From Breviolum minutum Mf 1.05b.01 (Eukaryota; Sar; Dinophyceae; Suessiales; Symbiodiniaceae): 64,000 nt of DNA. The notes under the pieces were generated by a model, which was given only the letters and a program-made list of their open reading frames with translations, was not told where the DNA came from and made no database searches. Position 1 is the first letter of the stretch. Each line of letters begins with the position of its first letter. The stretch lies in assembly GCA_000507305.1 (NCBI GenBank), contig DF239793.1, positions 88,968-152,967 of the forward strand, written 5' to 3'. A program made the position numbers and the translations under genes. Positions 49,301 through 63,000 of this stretch are shown one piece after another.

Positions 49301-50969
49301 TCATGACTGATCGGAATCTTGTCCGAAAGTGCTGCAGATTGTCATTTTGGCCAAGTTATCTGATACAGTTTTGGCTACTAGTTGGAGGTGTATCCTCCTT
49401 TCAACACCCTTCTAATTTCAATGAGTTTTGCAAATGGTTTCCCAGCTTACTGGCTTAACTTCTCGCGCCCCGCAAAACTTGCGATTCTTCGCTTGTAATT
49501 TAGTGGATGAAATCGTGCCTGTCTGTACAAAGGTCATTGCTGGGGACTTCTGTCCAGTGGCTTTCCAACAGGCGCCTTCTTGTGGTTCAGTGCGAATTTG
49601 CGGTTCTCGCTGCAAATCCTCACACAACTGGATTACGCATTGCGAAAGTAACATGGGAGGATATGTGTTTATCTTTGTTCATTAGATATAATCGACGGCT
49701 TTTTGATCAGAGACTTACTTGGCTTCTGGCCATTGCTATGTATCATGCTTGCTGAACTCCAATCAAAAGCTCCGTTCATGTGGGGCAGCTTTTTGCTGAC
49801 TGGTTGGACGGGTCCTTCTTTGAGGTGAAAACTGGTCCCATTGAATTGGTAGAAATCTTAGCAGACCGAGCGGAGCAGATGACCGGCCAATTTGCCAAAA
49901 GGCTTGGAGAACAAGGCGAGGATTATTCAGCCGGTGACCAAACCACACCAAAAACCAACTTTCCCAGACAAGAAATTATCTTGTCATGCTACGCAAAGCC
50001 GGCGATGCGCCCGGGCACAAGCCCGTAGTTGCGGTTTTTGCGTGTGTATTTGTATTTGTCTTTATATTTGTATTTGTGGTCGTCATCGCCGTCGTCATGG
50101 ATGTGGTTGTGGTTGTCGTTGCGTTGTCGTTGAGGTTGAGATTGTGGTTGTGGTTGTGGTTGTGGTTGTGGCTGTGGCGGTGGTGGTTGTGGTTGAGGTT
50201 GTGGTTGTGGTTGTGGTTGTGGTTGAGGTTGAGATTGTGGTTGTGGTTGTGGTTGTGGTTGTGGCTGTGGCGGTGGTGGTTGTGGTTGAGGTTGAGGTTG
50301 TGGTTGTGGTTGTGGTTGTTGTTGTTGTTGTTGTTGTTGTTGCTCTTGCTGTTGCTGTTGTTGCTGTTGCTGTTGTTGATGATTTTGGGGTTGAAGTACG
50401 CGCGCGCGCGCAACACCGCTTCAAGGGCGCGTTTTTGGCGCGCTCGCGGTACCTTAAAGTTTGATAGGAACAACGAATCCAAACGAAATTAGCCTTACAC
50501 GAAATTAACCTTACAATCTTTTCAGCATGCAAGAGAATTCTAACATACAACTGGTGAAAATGAAAAAACATTGTAGTTTGCAATGTTCTTTTGGATTTCA
50601 AGCGCAAAAGCTAGTGTTAGAAAAGCGCCCACAACACCGGATTTACAATGTTTTTTTCCCACCAAGGACAAAGCAGGGCTATTTACGATGATTTCTCACC
50701 CTGGGAGCCGCAAAATCGAGCCAACACATTGGTTGCAACAACGAAAAAGCCAGCGTAGCAAATTGCGAACATGTCCTACAGTGCTTTTGGACCACCTCTT
50801 CAAAAACACTGGTATTTACAATGTTTTGAGAAAACACATGCATACAACACCGCAAATACCAACGTATTCAAAATTACAGTTTCCATGGCAGCAAGCCAAA
50901 ACAAGCAAAAACATTGATAATTGCAGCGTTTCTGGGCAATGGCAAGGTAGACAGGAAGAAAACATCGAC

Positions 50970-51009
<40 letters not shown>

Positions 51010-54000
51010 CAGATGGATAGACAGATGGATGGATGGATAGATAGGTAGATAAGAAAGAAAGGTAGAGAGATTGATAGACATTTAGATAGATAGGTTTGAT
51101 ATGATTTGATTTGATATGATATGTTCTGATATGATAGCATTAGGTTCAAAAAACAGGGAGAGATAGAAAGATGGACAGATAGATACGTTGTAAAATGAAA
51201 GAGAAAAACACATGGATAGATAGATGGCAGGCAGAGAGATAGACAGAAAGATAGATAGTGTAGAGTGTAGAGTCATTAGAGTAGATGAAATTTATGATCG
51301 GTAACTATCGCGCATCTCCCTATGTTCGTAGAAAAAATTAAAAACGTAAAACCAAAAAACAAATCCAAAATAGGCCCACATGGAAAGTCAAAAAACCACG
51401 AAAAAAGAGAAAAACAAAAAGACACAGCCAAAAATGAAAAACAAAAAAAACAGATTGGAACCCAGTCCCTGGGCCCTTCAGGGAACATGTGAGGGATCCA
51501 AAAATTGCAATTTTCCCAATTTTCCTTCACAAAAAAATGCGGAAACAAACAAGGCATTTGTTTCTGTTTTTTTTTGTTTTCTTTGGGTGGTGGAAAATTG
51601 CAAATTGTGGATTCGGGACATGTTCCCTGGCAAATTGTTTTTTTTTGCCTATTGCGTTTTTTCCTTGATTTCAACTTTTGGGGAGGAGTTTCCAATGATA
51701 AGATTGGATTGGATTGGATTGGATTGGATTAGATTTTGGAGATGGACAGCGTGGTAGATAACTAGGTAGGTAGACGGTCACAGAAGGAGAAAGAAAGAGC
51801 GAAAACAGGGGGAGGAGGTCAACCACCAGTCGGTCCATTGGTGTGTTCGCTCTGCCATCGTTGACTTACAACAACCAACCTCTCCTATAGGTTTCCTATT
51901 TTTGAAGCTTCCGCCACCGCCTTGTGCGGTACTTCTGCTATAATCAAAGAATTGCTTTGGTTTTTGGTTGCAAACAACCCCACAAGACAAAAAAACGAAG
52001 ATATCACTAGATATTTGTTTTTTTTTGCTTATGATCTGTGACACTGCCAGACTACGCAACCATTTCCCATTGTTGGAGGGTGACTTGAAAAGTCTGTCCT
52101 TCTTCGATTTGAAACTGTTTTGGTTACAACCGGACACAATCGAGACAGGCATGTGAAGAGGTGGCAAATGTTTTGGAACAAACGTTGGCAATGATATTGA
52201 AAATGAAGTTGCAGATTTGGTATGCTGTAGACTGTAGATATTTGTTGAAATGAAACATGCTGCCAAGGGTTTGTGCTGGTGCAACTAGTTGTCTTTTGGT
52301 CGGACAAAAGTGCACGTTTGTCGGTGTATCGGAAATGAAGTCTCAGTCGGTTTTGCGTCATGTTCTCGAAGAATTTTGGCCTATGTAAACTTGTTCTCAT
52401 ATGGCAAAATATTTAGCACACAAATTCAATGGCACACATGAATCACAAACACTATGACCTCGTAAAAGGGGAAACTGCTATGGGTTTGTGGATTTTGTGG
52501 ATTGCTTTGATGTTTTTTGTCACTAGTTATTTTATGTTATTTTGGTGCGCTTGGTAAAGCTTCAGGCGAATACGTGGAAAATGTTGGGCCGAAAACATGC
52601 GGCAGTGCAAACGCAGATTGTGGATTTCTCGAGTTCAAGATCACTTGCACCAAGGAGACTTAGAGACTGAGCGTTCGTGCTTGGTCTTGGTGTTTTATTT
52701 TCGTACGGAAGACAAAACCCACAATGCCAAAATTGCATGATCGTGCATTTTTCAAAGATCTCTTCTGCCTTGAGTCTGATAGCTCTTAACATGAAGAATG
52801 TTTTTCAGAATAAGTTTTTGCATTTTTTTTCAATCTTGATCTTGTCAAATTCTCAGACTGTAGCTTCATGAGGACACAAAGGTGAAATTCATTGCCGAAA
52901 TAATAGCGCTGGATGGCGGTTCGGACTCGGTGTGGGTGTGGATGAAAGACAAAGGCAGCGCAGAGGTTTGGCACATAGGACCGGGACGCTTGTGGATGGA
53001 ATTTTGGATTCGTGGATCAGCAAAAAGAGCATTCTACGTAAGCAGAAATGTGTCTCTCACACATATTGGCTTAAGTTGGAATGAACATATTCATCCGGGT
53101 ATGAAGAATCTTGTAGATTAACATGTTCCATCCACTTTGAGTTACTTTCTGCCTAGGTGTTGTTGCGTTCGCAAACACACATGTGTGCAAAAAGAATTTG
53201 AAACAGTTTGTGCAGCTCTATGGAGAGCCCTTGTGCAAAGAGAACCTCTCATCATTCTAATCATGCTTTGGGGCTATTTGTTCTACGCAATTTGAACACA
53301 TCTTTGAAACAAAAAGAGATCACCAGAGTCTCCAGAGCAAAGGAAATTTAGATGTATTGAAAGTATCTGCTAATTTTGCAGGACCTTCATAACCCACCCA
53401 GGACTCCTTTTCCCCATATATTGTACACTTTGCTCTCGACAGGACAGTCCACGACTTTCGCCTACATCCGCGACTCTCCAGAGGTAGATGCTTCTTCTGG
53501 GGTCAATGTGGTCCAATTCTGGGGCCGCGAGTTTCCCTTGAAGATCAGAAGATTCAAGATCAGTGCTGGTTTTGAGACCTGCAAATTCCTCCAGAAGCCG
53601 CAGACCATACGTTCCGTGGTCTACAAAAAGGAGAGTGCTGTCCCGCAGAGGGTGATGTGGATGACCACCTCAGTGGGAACCAACACCTGCCCCTTTGGCA
53701 ATTGGCTTGTCCAAAGAGCTGATGACAGTGACTATGTGAATGCAGGTCTCAATTACTTTGAGCTCAAAGGCAGCTTGGCTTGGAGACATGTAAGACTTGA
53801 GTCTGTTTTTTTCCATGTGAATCAGGTTCGTAGGCAGCAAACTCGTGTTTTGTTGGCTCTTTTCAATTCAATTTGTGAACCTTCATAGTACCAAAGGTGC
53901 TGAACAAGCTTGCTTGGGGGCGGGGCTCCCGAGCATGAACACTGGGCCTGACAACTCTGCGATCCTTCTGGACTTTGCGACCTTAGCATGTGGCCGACCT

Positions 54001-57000
54001 CTGTTTCCAGAAGCAGCGGAGGAGCCGATGCGCAGCTTCCACAGCTTACCTGATTGACTGCATGTTTTGTTGCCTTCCTCGAAAAACCCATATCTACCGA
54101 GAACCCCCTCCATTTTGAACTCGGACTCCATGTTTTAGTTCCCAGATGTCTTAACCCGTTGCATTTCTTAGCTTTGCACACATTGGAAACACACTTCATA
54201 CTTTATTTCTCTCTGATTACATTCTTGGTTGTATGCTTTCTTTTCTTCCTTATGTCCTTCCCCATATTTCCGCGACAGCTCCCTAACTTTTTCTGGATTA
54301 TTCTCTGCGCATGTTTTCCTATGCGCAAGGCATCTGTTACAAGTGGAGCCTCTCATTTCCAACATTTTTTGTTCTCAACTTTTTCCACGACTAGTTTTCC
54401 ACTTCCTATCCCGTACTTTCATGTGCTTTCTAGTGTTCAAATGTTCCCGGCACCCCCTTGTCCTAATGTTACGCTCACACACCTCGCAATAAATGCTCAT
54501 ACCTTCATCGCGTTAATACATACTACTAACTTCTCTTTAAGACAAGTTGAACTGACCATCAGACCCCCTTATTCAATTTTACGCTCACAAACTCATTGTC
54601 AGTAAGGAGCATTATGGCCAATGGAGGGGGTGGGGTAGATATGGGTGACGAGGGCGAGGGGTCAGGAGGGAGAAGTTGAACTGACCATCAGACCTTACTA
54701 TTACTGTATCAGGTCTCAAAGTCGCGAATGTGATGTGTTATTTTACCGTTTCCATCTTTTTTTTTCCAAGCATCAAGGCAGGAGAAAAAACCACAGAGGC
54801 AAATCCCGGATCTGTTGAGAGTATGGAGATCCCAAATATCCAGGTTTTTCCAGGTCTGTGATGTCAAATTTGTTCCAAAAAGGAGGCGTTGCAGCCTTTG
54901 ATCTTTGATGACCCAAGCACATCGCAGCCTCAAGATTTCTGGCTACATCCCTGTGACTGCTTGCCAATGGCTTGGGGAAGTGCATGGCCTGCTGATGCGG
55001 CAAGTTTCGAAAACATCCCACCAGCAAGTGATGGCACATTCATCCCACCACCCTTCCTCATTGTCTCAGGCGTGATATTTTTTGCAGTGTTTTTCAACAA
55101 GTGAAAATTGAAGCCAGTTGTGTTTTGCCTGTTGTTACTAGCCGACGCTTGCAATGGGCGCTGGCTCATACTCGTTGCAATACTTACTGTACACCCTCGA
55201 ATCCACCCTGTCCAGAGTCAGAGATGGCTCCAGGTCAGTTTGCTTGCCCATCTCGACAGCTTCTGAAGGGAGCTGCCGGAATTCATTTCGAATCGGAAGC
55301 CGAACAGATGGAACCTTCAGACTGCGAGGAGTTTGTCGTGTGCTGAGGGTTTCAGAAGGTAAGCCACCAGCAACGATAGGCCCTCCAGCGCTGAGTGTAT
55401 CTCAGTATATCCCAGTATAATCATGATTTTGCCTGACTTGCTTCCGAGTCAGGAGCGATGCAAGGACTACAAGGATTGCACATTCTATTGGACGGGAACC
55501 TCCCATGGCGCCAGCACATGTCGCCTGTACGCGGGTTGCGACAGCTTGGTGCGAGAGCCGCTTGGTCGCACTGTCCTTGTTTTGTGCTTTCTCTTGTGTT
55601 GCTTGTCAGATCTTGTCAGCAAATACTTTGACTAGAATGCATGCCTTGTGTCACATGGCACTGAAAAAAAATGGAAAACCCATCTTAACATCGTCAGAGT
55701 CAAACGGGACAAGATCAGCATCAGGTTCGGCATGGAGGGGGACTTGATGGCTATTCCTCACAACATCAGCTGCCAGGTGTGGATTGTTGTCATCGCCCGA
55801 GTTTGTGGAAAGATGTTTGTCAACAAATGGGTTTTATGCCTGTTGAGTTTTTGCACGATGGCAGTGCTAGATTCACTGGATCAAAAAAGTCAACTCTTTT
55901 GGATTTTCGAGTACGTTTTTCAGCTACTCTTGTTTACTAGATGCTTTGGTTGGATCATGTTGTTTTGCTATGCCTCTCTAGATTTCATTCATTGGTCTCC
56001 GAGGTCTTCTTAGTTCATTTCTCTTTTCCTCTAGTTTTCATTTGTCTTCCATATATATCTTAGCTATGTGTGCCGCGTCCCGATGAGTTCGCGATCTCTC
56101 CCTAGATTTCTTTTCATGCCCCGCCTGCCAGATGCCTTGGCCGGATCAATTTGCAATCTCTCAGTTTTTTCATTTGCCTCCAAGACAGGGGCTGGAAGCC
56201 TTTGGTGGATCGCTTTTCTTCTCAGGTTTCTCCTTGTTGGTCTCCGAGCCTTCTTCTCTTTTCTTTTCATTTGCTTTCGTTTCATTTGTCCAGAGTCGAA
56301 GACAGAAAAACATACAGAAAAAATGTGATATTGGGTATATATATGATATTATATGATATATACATATAATTATATACGGTATATATATATATGATATCTG
56401 GCCTGATCAAAACCAATCCTTAATCCTTAGGCGGTTTACGGATTGCAAGGTTTAGCTCAACCCAGATGTTGTACGGATTACGGATTGCATAGTGTATTGC
56501 TTACAAACTTATGAACAACTGACCCTGCAATTGGAAATGTGTGCCACTACCTGCCCACAAGCCCCGTCTGAACAGGTTTTGCCCAGATATCTCCTTATCA
56601 ATTATGTGCTATTGCTTACAAACTTATGCACGACTGACCCTGCAATTGGAAGTTTGTGCCGCTACCTGCCCACAAGCCCCGTCTGAACAGGTTTTGCCCA
56701 GATATGTCCTTCCTGGGGGCTTGTGCAAAATCAATCAATTATGTGCTATTGCTTACAAACTTATCCACAACGGACCCTGCACTTGGAAATGTGTACCAGT
56801 CTTTCTGTCAGCAGTGGGATATGACGTCTTAGGACAAAATGAATGCAGGTCTGTCTGGGCACAGGTGGTGTGAGATCGGATTATCTCCTTACGGATTGCT
56901 CTTTAGGGCGCGCGTGTTAGGATCACCCCAGGATNCGCGTGTTAGGATCACCCAGATATAAATATATATATATATATACATGATGTATGCATATATATAT

Positions 57001-60000
57001 ATATGATATATATATATATATATTTGATTTTTATATTTTATACATACATGTTAAAAATATGATATATATATATGATAATTATATATGATATTTATATATG
57101 ATGTAAATATATATACATGGTATGTATATCGTACATATTTGACTTTTTTGATATATATATATATGATATATATTTTTATGATGTATATATATATATGATA
57201 ATATATATATATATGATGTATATATATGATATAGATATGATGTATATATATGATTTTTATTTGATATATAAATGAGATTTAAATAAATGATACATGATAT
57301 ATATTTATATATATTTTTGTGATATGTACATATTGGCTAGATCCGCTTGTCCGGATCAGCCATCATTTTTCTGTCGCCCCGGTTTCTTTTCCTTGCTTCG
57401 CGTTGTTTCCTGGATATTTGTCCTAGATACCTCGGCTCATTCTGCCATGTCTCCAATGGGATCCTTTTCATCTGTCTCCCGTTGCGTCTGTGTTACTTGC
57501 CCGGGATGGATAAAGTGTATCTCGACCTTTGACTTGAGTCATTAGTATCTCATCATTGTCTCACACAAGTGCGTCCCCGGTCTCTATGCGCATGAGTCAG
57601 ACGATAGCGCTTTGATGTGCTTTGCGAATCTTTAATTTTGAAGCAGAAACAGTGAGAAAACTGTGACCAGAAATAATCTTGCTTCTTGAAAAGTTCGTTG
57701 CCAACTAGCTTGCGTCTAGAAATGAATGCAATATATACATACATATTACATATGCATAATTACACTTTTTCCATCTTTTCCTCATTTGCTCACTTGCATT
57801 GTTCGCTGCTAGTTTCCTATGGGGCTGTGTTTTTCAACTGGGAAAAAAACCCAGTTTTCTAAGTTGGTCCCTGGAGAATGGCTGTTCTGGATGCCGTCTC
57901 ATGAAGTCTTTCAGCCTCTTTTTTCTTGCTTACTTAAACACCTGGCGCCATCAAATTTCTCTATGTTCTGCTTCAACTCATCTAATTCTTTTTTAAGGAT
58001 ATCTAATCTATTTGTACTGTTGAATTGGAAACCTTTACTGTTTGATGCAGTGGTCCTGGGCTTTGTTTCCAGGTTGCTAATCCAGAGGGCTGTTGGAAGA
58101 CTACCTTGCGCAAGCAGTTCTTGACCCAGAAGCAGGGCACCTCGCCATCCTTCACTCGTGCTGCTACTGTGATAAACCGTGGTGGTCACAAAACCTGGGA
58201 ATGGAACCACAGCGCCAGCAAGAGCGTCTCAACTACTTACGTTGAGCCCTTTGGCGACATGTCCACCATCAAACTCCTGGGTTGGAGTGAAATTAAATGG
58301 GGCCAAGGCTGGATTCGCAACCGACCAGGCATTGCGTCGGCTGTGATTGAGGGCTTGAATCCGAACAAGAACTACAAGTACTGGATCAAACAGTTGCCCC
58401 AGGCCCCTACCATCACAAACAAGGTAGCCATCAACCACGGCACCGCGACCACGATAAGTCAATTCTACCGTCGGCGGGGCTGGAACAAAGGAGGAAATAT
58501 TGTTTCTACCCCTCGTGGTGAAATTGTCTTTGATTTTGAGGCTTTGGACAAGCCTACGGGCGTCTATACACGTACCAGTGGCACAAGCGGAACTAGGGCT
58601 GAGGAGAGCTGTCGTCGGCGACACAGGCTTGTGAGTTGCAATTGCTCCTTGTACAATATTATGATATATATATATATATAAAATTATGAACTTGCAAGAC
58701 GAGTAGGAACAATTTGAATCTGTGTTTTGCAGTGATTTCCGGCATGGTGTCATTTATCATACATGGAGTGAATACAGGAATCATTTTTCTCACCCGTTAG
58801 CCAAGCTCAGGTTTTGCTGAGAGTGGAATTTGCGCAGGTACACGGGTAAATGACAGAACTTGCTATGCTTATGGTACAAAGGACGTGCACGGTACCACTG
58901 GAAGGGGTCCCTCTTTTCGAGCCAAAGCACGCTGCATGGACCTTGTCTTCGCCTCCCACTACTCTATTACAACCAGTAGTGGTCCTAGCTTCAGCTGGTT
59001 ACAAGTTGGGGGCTCCTGGGTGGCTCTTAATGCAAGTGAAGTGGAAGCTAGTTCAAGTAAAGTGGCTGAAGTGGATGGAGTGCGGCAAGTGGATCAAGCG
59101 GATGAGGATGAAGCAGATGGAGCGGAAGTGGAAGAAGCGGATGACGGAGACCGCGAAGTAAGCTTAGATGCAACAGGCAGAGCTCGAGACGAAGATGAAT
59201 CTGAAGATGTGTACTTGGATGATGGTGCTGAGGATGCTGATTCGGAAGAATCACAAGCTATCAAGGACCAGATCGTGAAAAAACCTAGCTGTTTCGGGCT
59301 AGAGATTGTCATCCGTTATGCGTGGAGACTGTGGCATTGTTGCAAACACGAATGACGCTAGATATTACTCAATCCATATCAACATGTTTTCACGTCGGCA
59401 TATCGTTGCTTCCTCCCCTTCCCACACTGAGTAATGATAGGTATAGCACGTACAACATGCAACATGCGCGGAAGAAGCCTGACATAGAAATATCCACAGT
59501 CGTCCTGTGAGGTTGGAACCAGCCAAATAATTGAAAACACATGAAGAGTAGCTGACGCAAAATTAACGCATCAGCCGGCAGCGCAGCAGAATCATTTGCC
59601 CCTTGCTATTACTATTGTCCTTTTGTGCTGTGACCCGTTAGACCGGGCGGAGCATGGAGCATATATTGTTCGATTGGTGTATGTGTATGTGGCCCTTCTA
59701 AAAAGAGATAAAACTTGTACCCGTACCCTTCTTAACTGATCATTCTCCGCGCCATACACCAAATTTATTCCAACGCTGTCATGCACAACGGCGAAGGATG
59801 AAGATGACGATGGATTGAGCGATCTAGGAGATGAAGAGTCTGGTGAGGATGGCGAGTCGCAGAAGAACCTACCCAATTATAACATGGCAAACGTGTCGCT
59901 GGTAGAAGAAGGTCGCTCGCTTAGACTTTGTGCAACCTTCAAAAGATGCTGACACAAGTTGTACTTCAATGCAGCTGCTAGGGCACAAACCGCCACAAAA

Positions 60001-63000
60001 ACTGACATCACTATCATCACTCTCAGCTCAGGCGAGTCCGAAGAATCTGCTTTGACTTGCTGTCGGCGACGTCGACGTCGACGCCGCAGAAGACGCACTC
60101 GTCGTAGACGCTCTCGTCGCAGACGCTCTCGTCGCAGACGATCTCGTCGCAGACGCACACTGCCGACCAGTGTCAGTGCAACTTGTCCTTCAGGCAGCTG
60201 CAAAACCTACTGGCATTGTTTTTTGTAATGATACCGGGATGGACATGGGTTGTTTGATGGGAAACCTAAAAAGACACTGAACGAACCTAGCTAACAAATG
60301 TATACAATCAATATGCCAGGTTGTCAGATGCACTTGTGTGGCATCTTTTGTAAACAGACATTCGTTTGCTTGATTCCATGTGTTTTGGATGTGTTGGCAA
60401 CAACAGAAGTCAGTATTGAAGTGAGTCGAAGTAAGAAGCCGAGCTCGGTGCGCCAAAACTTCCAAAGACTTCCAGCTTGTGCAGGGCAGGAAGTCCTTGC
60501 TTGCAACTGCTACCAAGACAGCTTCACTGAAGTGCGGCATGTTTGGACGGTGATCCATCACTGCAAAGAGGTTTGGGCTAGCGGCCAGACCTGCTATGCC
60601 AAAGGCGACTTGTTTTCTAGATGAGACGAACTTGCTTTTGTGAAGCTTGACATTTGCACACGGAGGTAGCTGAAGGTTGTTGATGTGGCTTTCTTTTTTT
60701 TTCAACTTTTTAACGGCATTGTGATACGATTCTGCAAGACTTGGTTCTTCATTGGTCGCAGGAGAGCCAGATTTGCGTTATTGAATAGATTTGAATACTG
60801 CACTATCAATACTCATTATTGCGATAAGATATCAACCCGAGACTCTCCAGTGGGCCTGTGACCTGGACCCCGCTGGACCTATGTGGTGCTGTCAGCCGCC
60901 ATGCAGGTGGATATGTGCAAGCCATTTGTGCGAAAATTCCGCCGCCTTCGTCAGCAAACTGGCAGGTGGTCACAAAGTCTGGAGACTACTGGACAAACAA
61001 GGACATTGCCACAGGGTGAACAACGGTTTTGTGTGGCACCATTGTAGGGTCCGAAAATGTGAGAAATTCCCAGACTTGATTAGTCAACCAGAGTCCTAGA
61101 TACCATTTTCAGGTTCGAAAGTTGCAGCTCGCGATATGTTTCATCCTTACTGGTATGGTTTCATGTGTTTTTTTCCCGATGGAATTGTGATGTGAGGATG
61201 AGGGGCCGGAAGTTACCTGTGGAGGCGGACGAACTTTGTTTGGTTGCTGGTGTCAGAGTAACAATGGTCGAGGAGATAACTGTGCCAAAGTATGGACAGA
61301 CTCTGGGTCGCAATGGCAAGCTTCAAGCACTTCTTTATTTGATTTTATTTGTAGGGCTAGCTTTAGCTGTTATGATTTCCCCACGCACCGCATCTTTTAG
61401 ATTGAAGCAACCAACCAGGATGGTAACACTTGCAAAGCAAGAGCCAGTGGGGACAGAGCAGTCACTGGTCGGTACAATGTCAGAGTGAATGCTCGATGTC
61501 TTAGTTATTATACTGGTCTCCTGATTCTTAACACGTTGAAGATTGAGTTGGACACGAGCCTGCTCGAGACTGAAGCTGTCGTGAAAGCTCCCAGCGCGAT
61601 TGGTCCCCTTGCCCCGATGTCATTCTACTACATACATCTACACCAGCAATGTGACTCACTTCTCTTGATGGGCGGCATTGGCGTAGAGCACTGTTCTAGA
61701 CCAAGCTACCGGAATCCCAACTACCATCCTTGGGCCAACAAAAAAGTTCTTCCTGCAAGCTTTGTACATGGCACCGCTTTGACAGTTAGTTGCTGGAATG
61801 AACGATTTGAGTCCTTCCGATCCACCACGAACGTAGCAAGTGAGACCTTGCACTGTGTGAATGGCAACTGGTTCAACACTTTGAACACTGCTGAGCTGGG
61901 AAAGTTCACCTGTCAGCCTTGCGTCATGGTTGGAGGAGATGGGTATTCCAAGTATGCCAAACGCAATGAGCAAGAGCTCTACTTCTTTAGCCGCTTAGCC
62001 ATGCGGGTCTTCACAGAGCTGGGATCTGTTGTGGAGACATCTGCTGCGGCCCACAAGTTTTGCCTAAAGAAGGCTGCAAGTGGCAGCGGCATGATGTTGG
62101 AAAACAGCCAGCAGTGCCCAGAAATCTTGGCAATCCAGCTGATGGGCAATGCGGAGATACAAGAGCGCATGATGAAGCTCCTGAAAGATGGTGCCATGGC
62201 GCCAGTTTGGGACGGGAGTGGCCATGTAAAACTAAAAGCTGCTGGTGGTGAAAGGGATCATGTGTTTTTTGGTTGGCAACAGAATCATCAAAACCACGGA
62301 CCTGTTGTTGCCAGCCTGTTCTCACGTTGTACTAGTTTCCTTTGACAGAATATGGGTTGATTAGGTTCGATAGTTTGATGATGCACCTTAAGAGGGAAGC
62401 ATGAAACTTGGAAGCTGCAGTGGGTTCCTCCGCTGAGGCAGGCCTGATGGAAACCAATGCCTCGAAGCCACAGAAGCTTCTGATGGCACCTCTCCTTCTG
62501 TGCAGCACAAAGCATGTGACACCAACAATGCGCAACAACTCATAACTCCATTAGCACTGCCCAGCATTATGTGGAACATGCACAAAGACGCCGACCGCAC
62601 TACTGGAGAAGACTTGCATCAGGCCTACTCTTCCTACTGTGGAGCACATGGAGCGCTTGCAAGCCTATCATTTGGACAAATCTTTGGAGGAATCACAAAT
62701 GGAGAGAAATCAACCTGCCAATTTGCTCCAGTCATCAAATTTGGAGTCTTCGTTGACAGCACCATCACGTATGACAAGACAAGCAGTTCCTGGCCCAACT
62801 GGAACACGCTCCTTGCTGATTCCCCAATTCTGTGTCCTGATGGCGAAGCCTTGACTGGTTTCAAGCACCAACCTGCCAGCAACAAGTTCAGGTACGAGTG
62901 CAGTCGCATAGGCAGGACCAGACATTCATGGCAAAATCATGAAAGACTCATTCCAAAGAAATTGATTGAACCTGTGGCCTGCCCAAAAGTGCTTGGCAGG

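Noticed and set aside
49892-50607. Long repetitive frames (poly-Val, Asn-His, poly-Thr)
   Set aside because: GGTTGT repeat inside an intron whose flanking exons join in phase.
53884-54057. Plus-strand frame EQACLGAGLPSMNTGPDN ending in a stop
   Set aside because: Acceptor is AG|G, but the phase does not match the exon ending at 53789 and the exon at 54883 joins better. It could be an alternative 3' end.
56490-56800. Regular tandem repeat that might suggest a CRISPR array
   Set aside because: Units of about 120 bases are repeated whole with no unique spacers, only three copies, in a eukaryotic intron.
56951-57310. AT-rich tract as a replication origin
   Set aside because: Same simple sequence as many other introns here; no further origin feature.
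59094-59312. Minus-strand Ser-rich frame
   Set aside because: Antisense shadow of the acidic GAT/GAA-rich exon.
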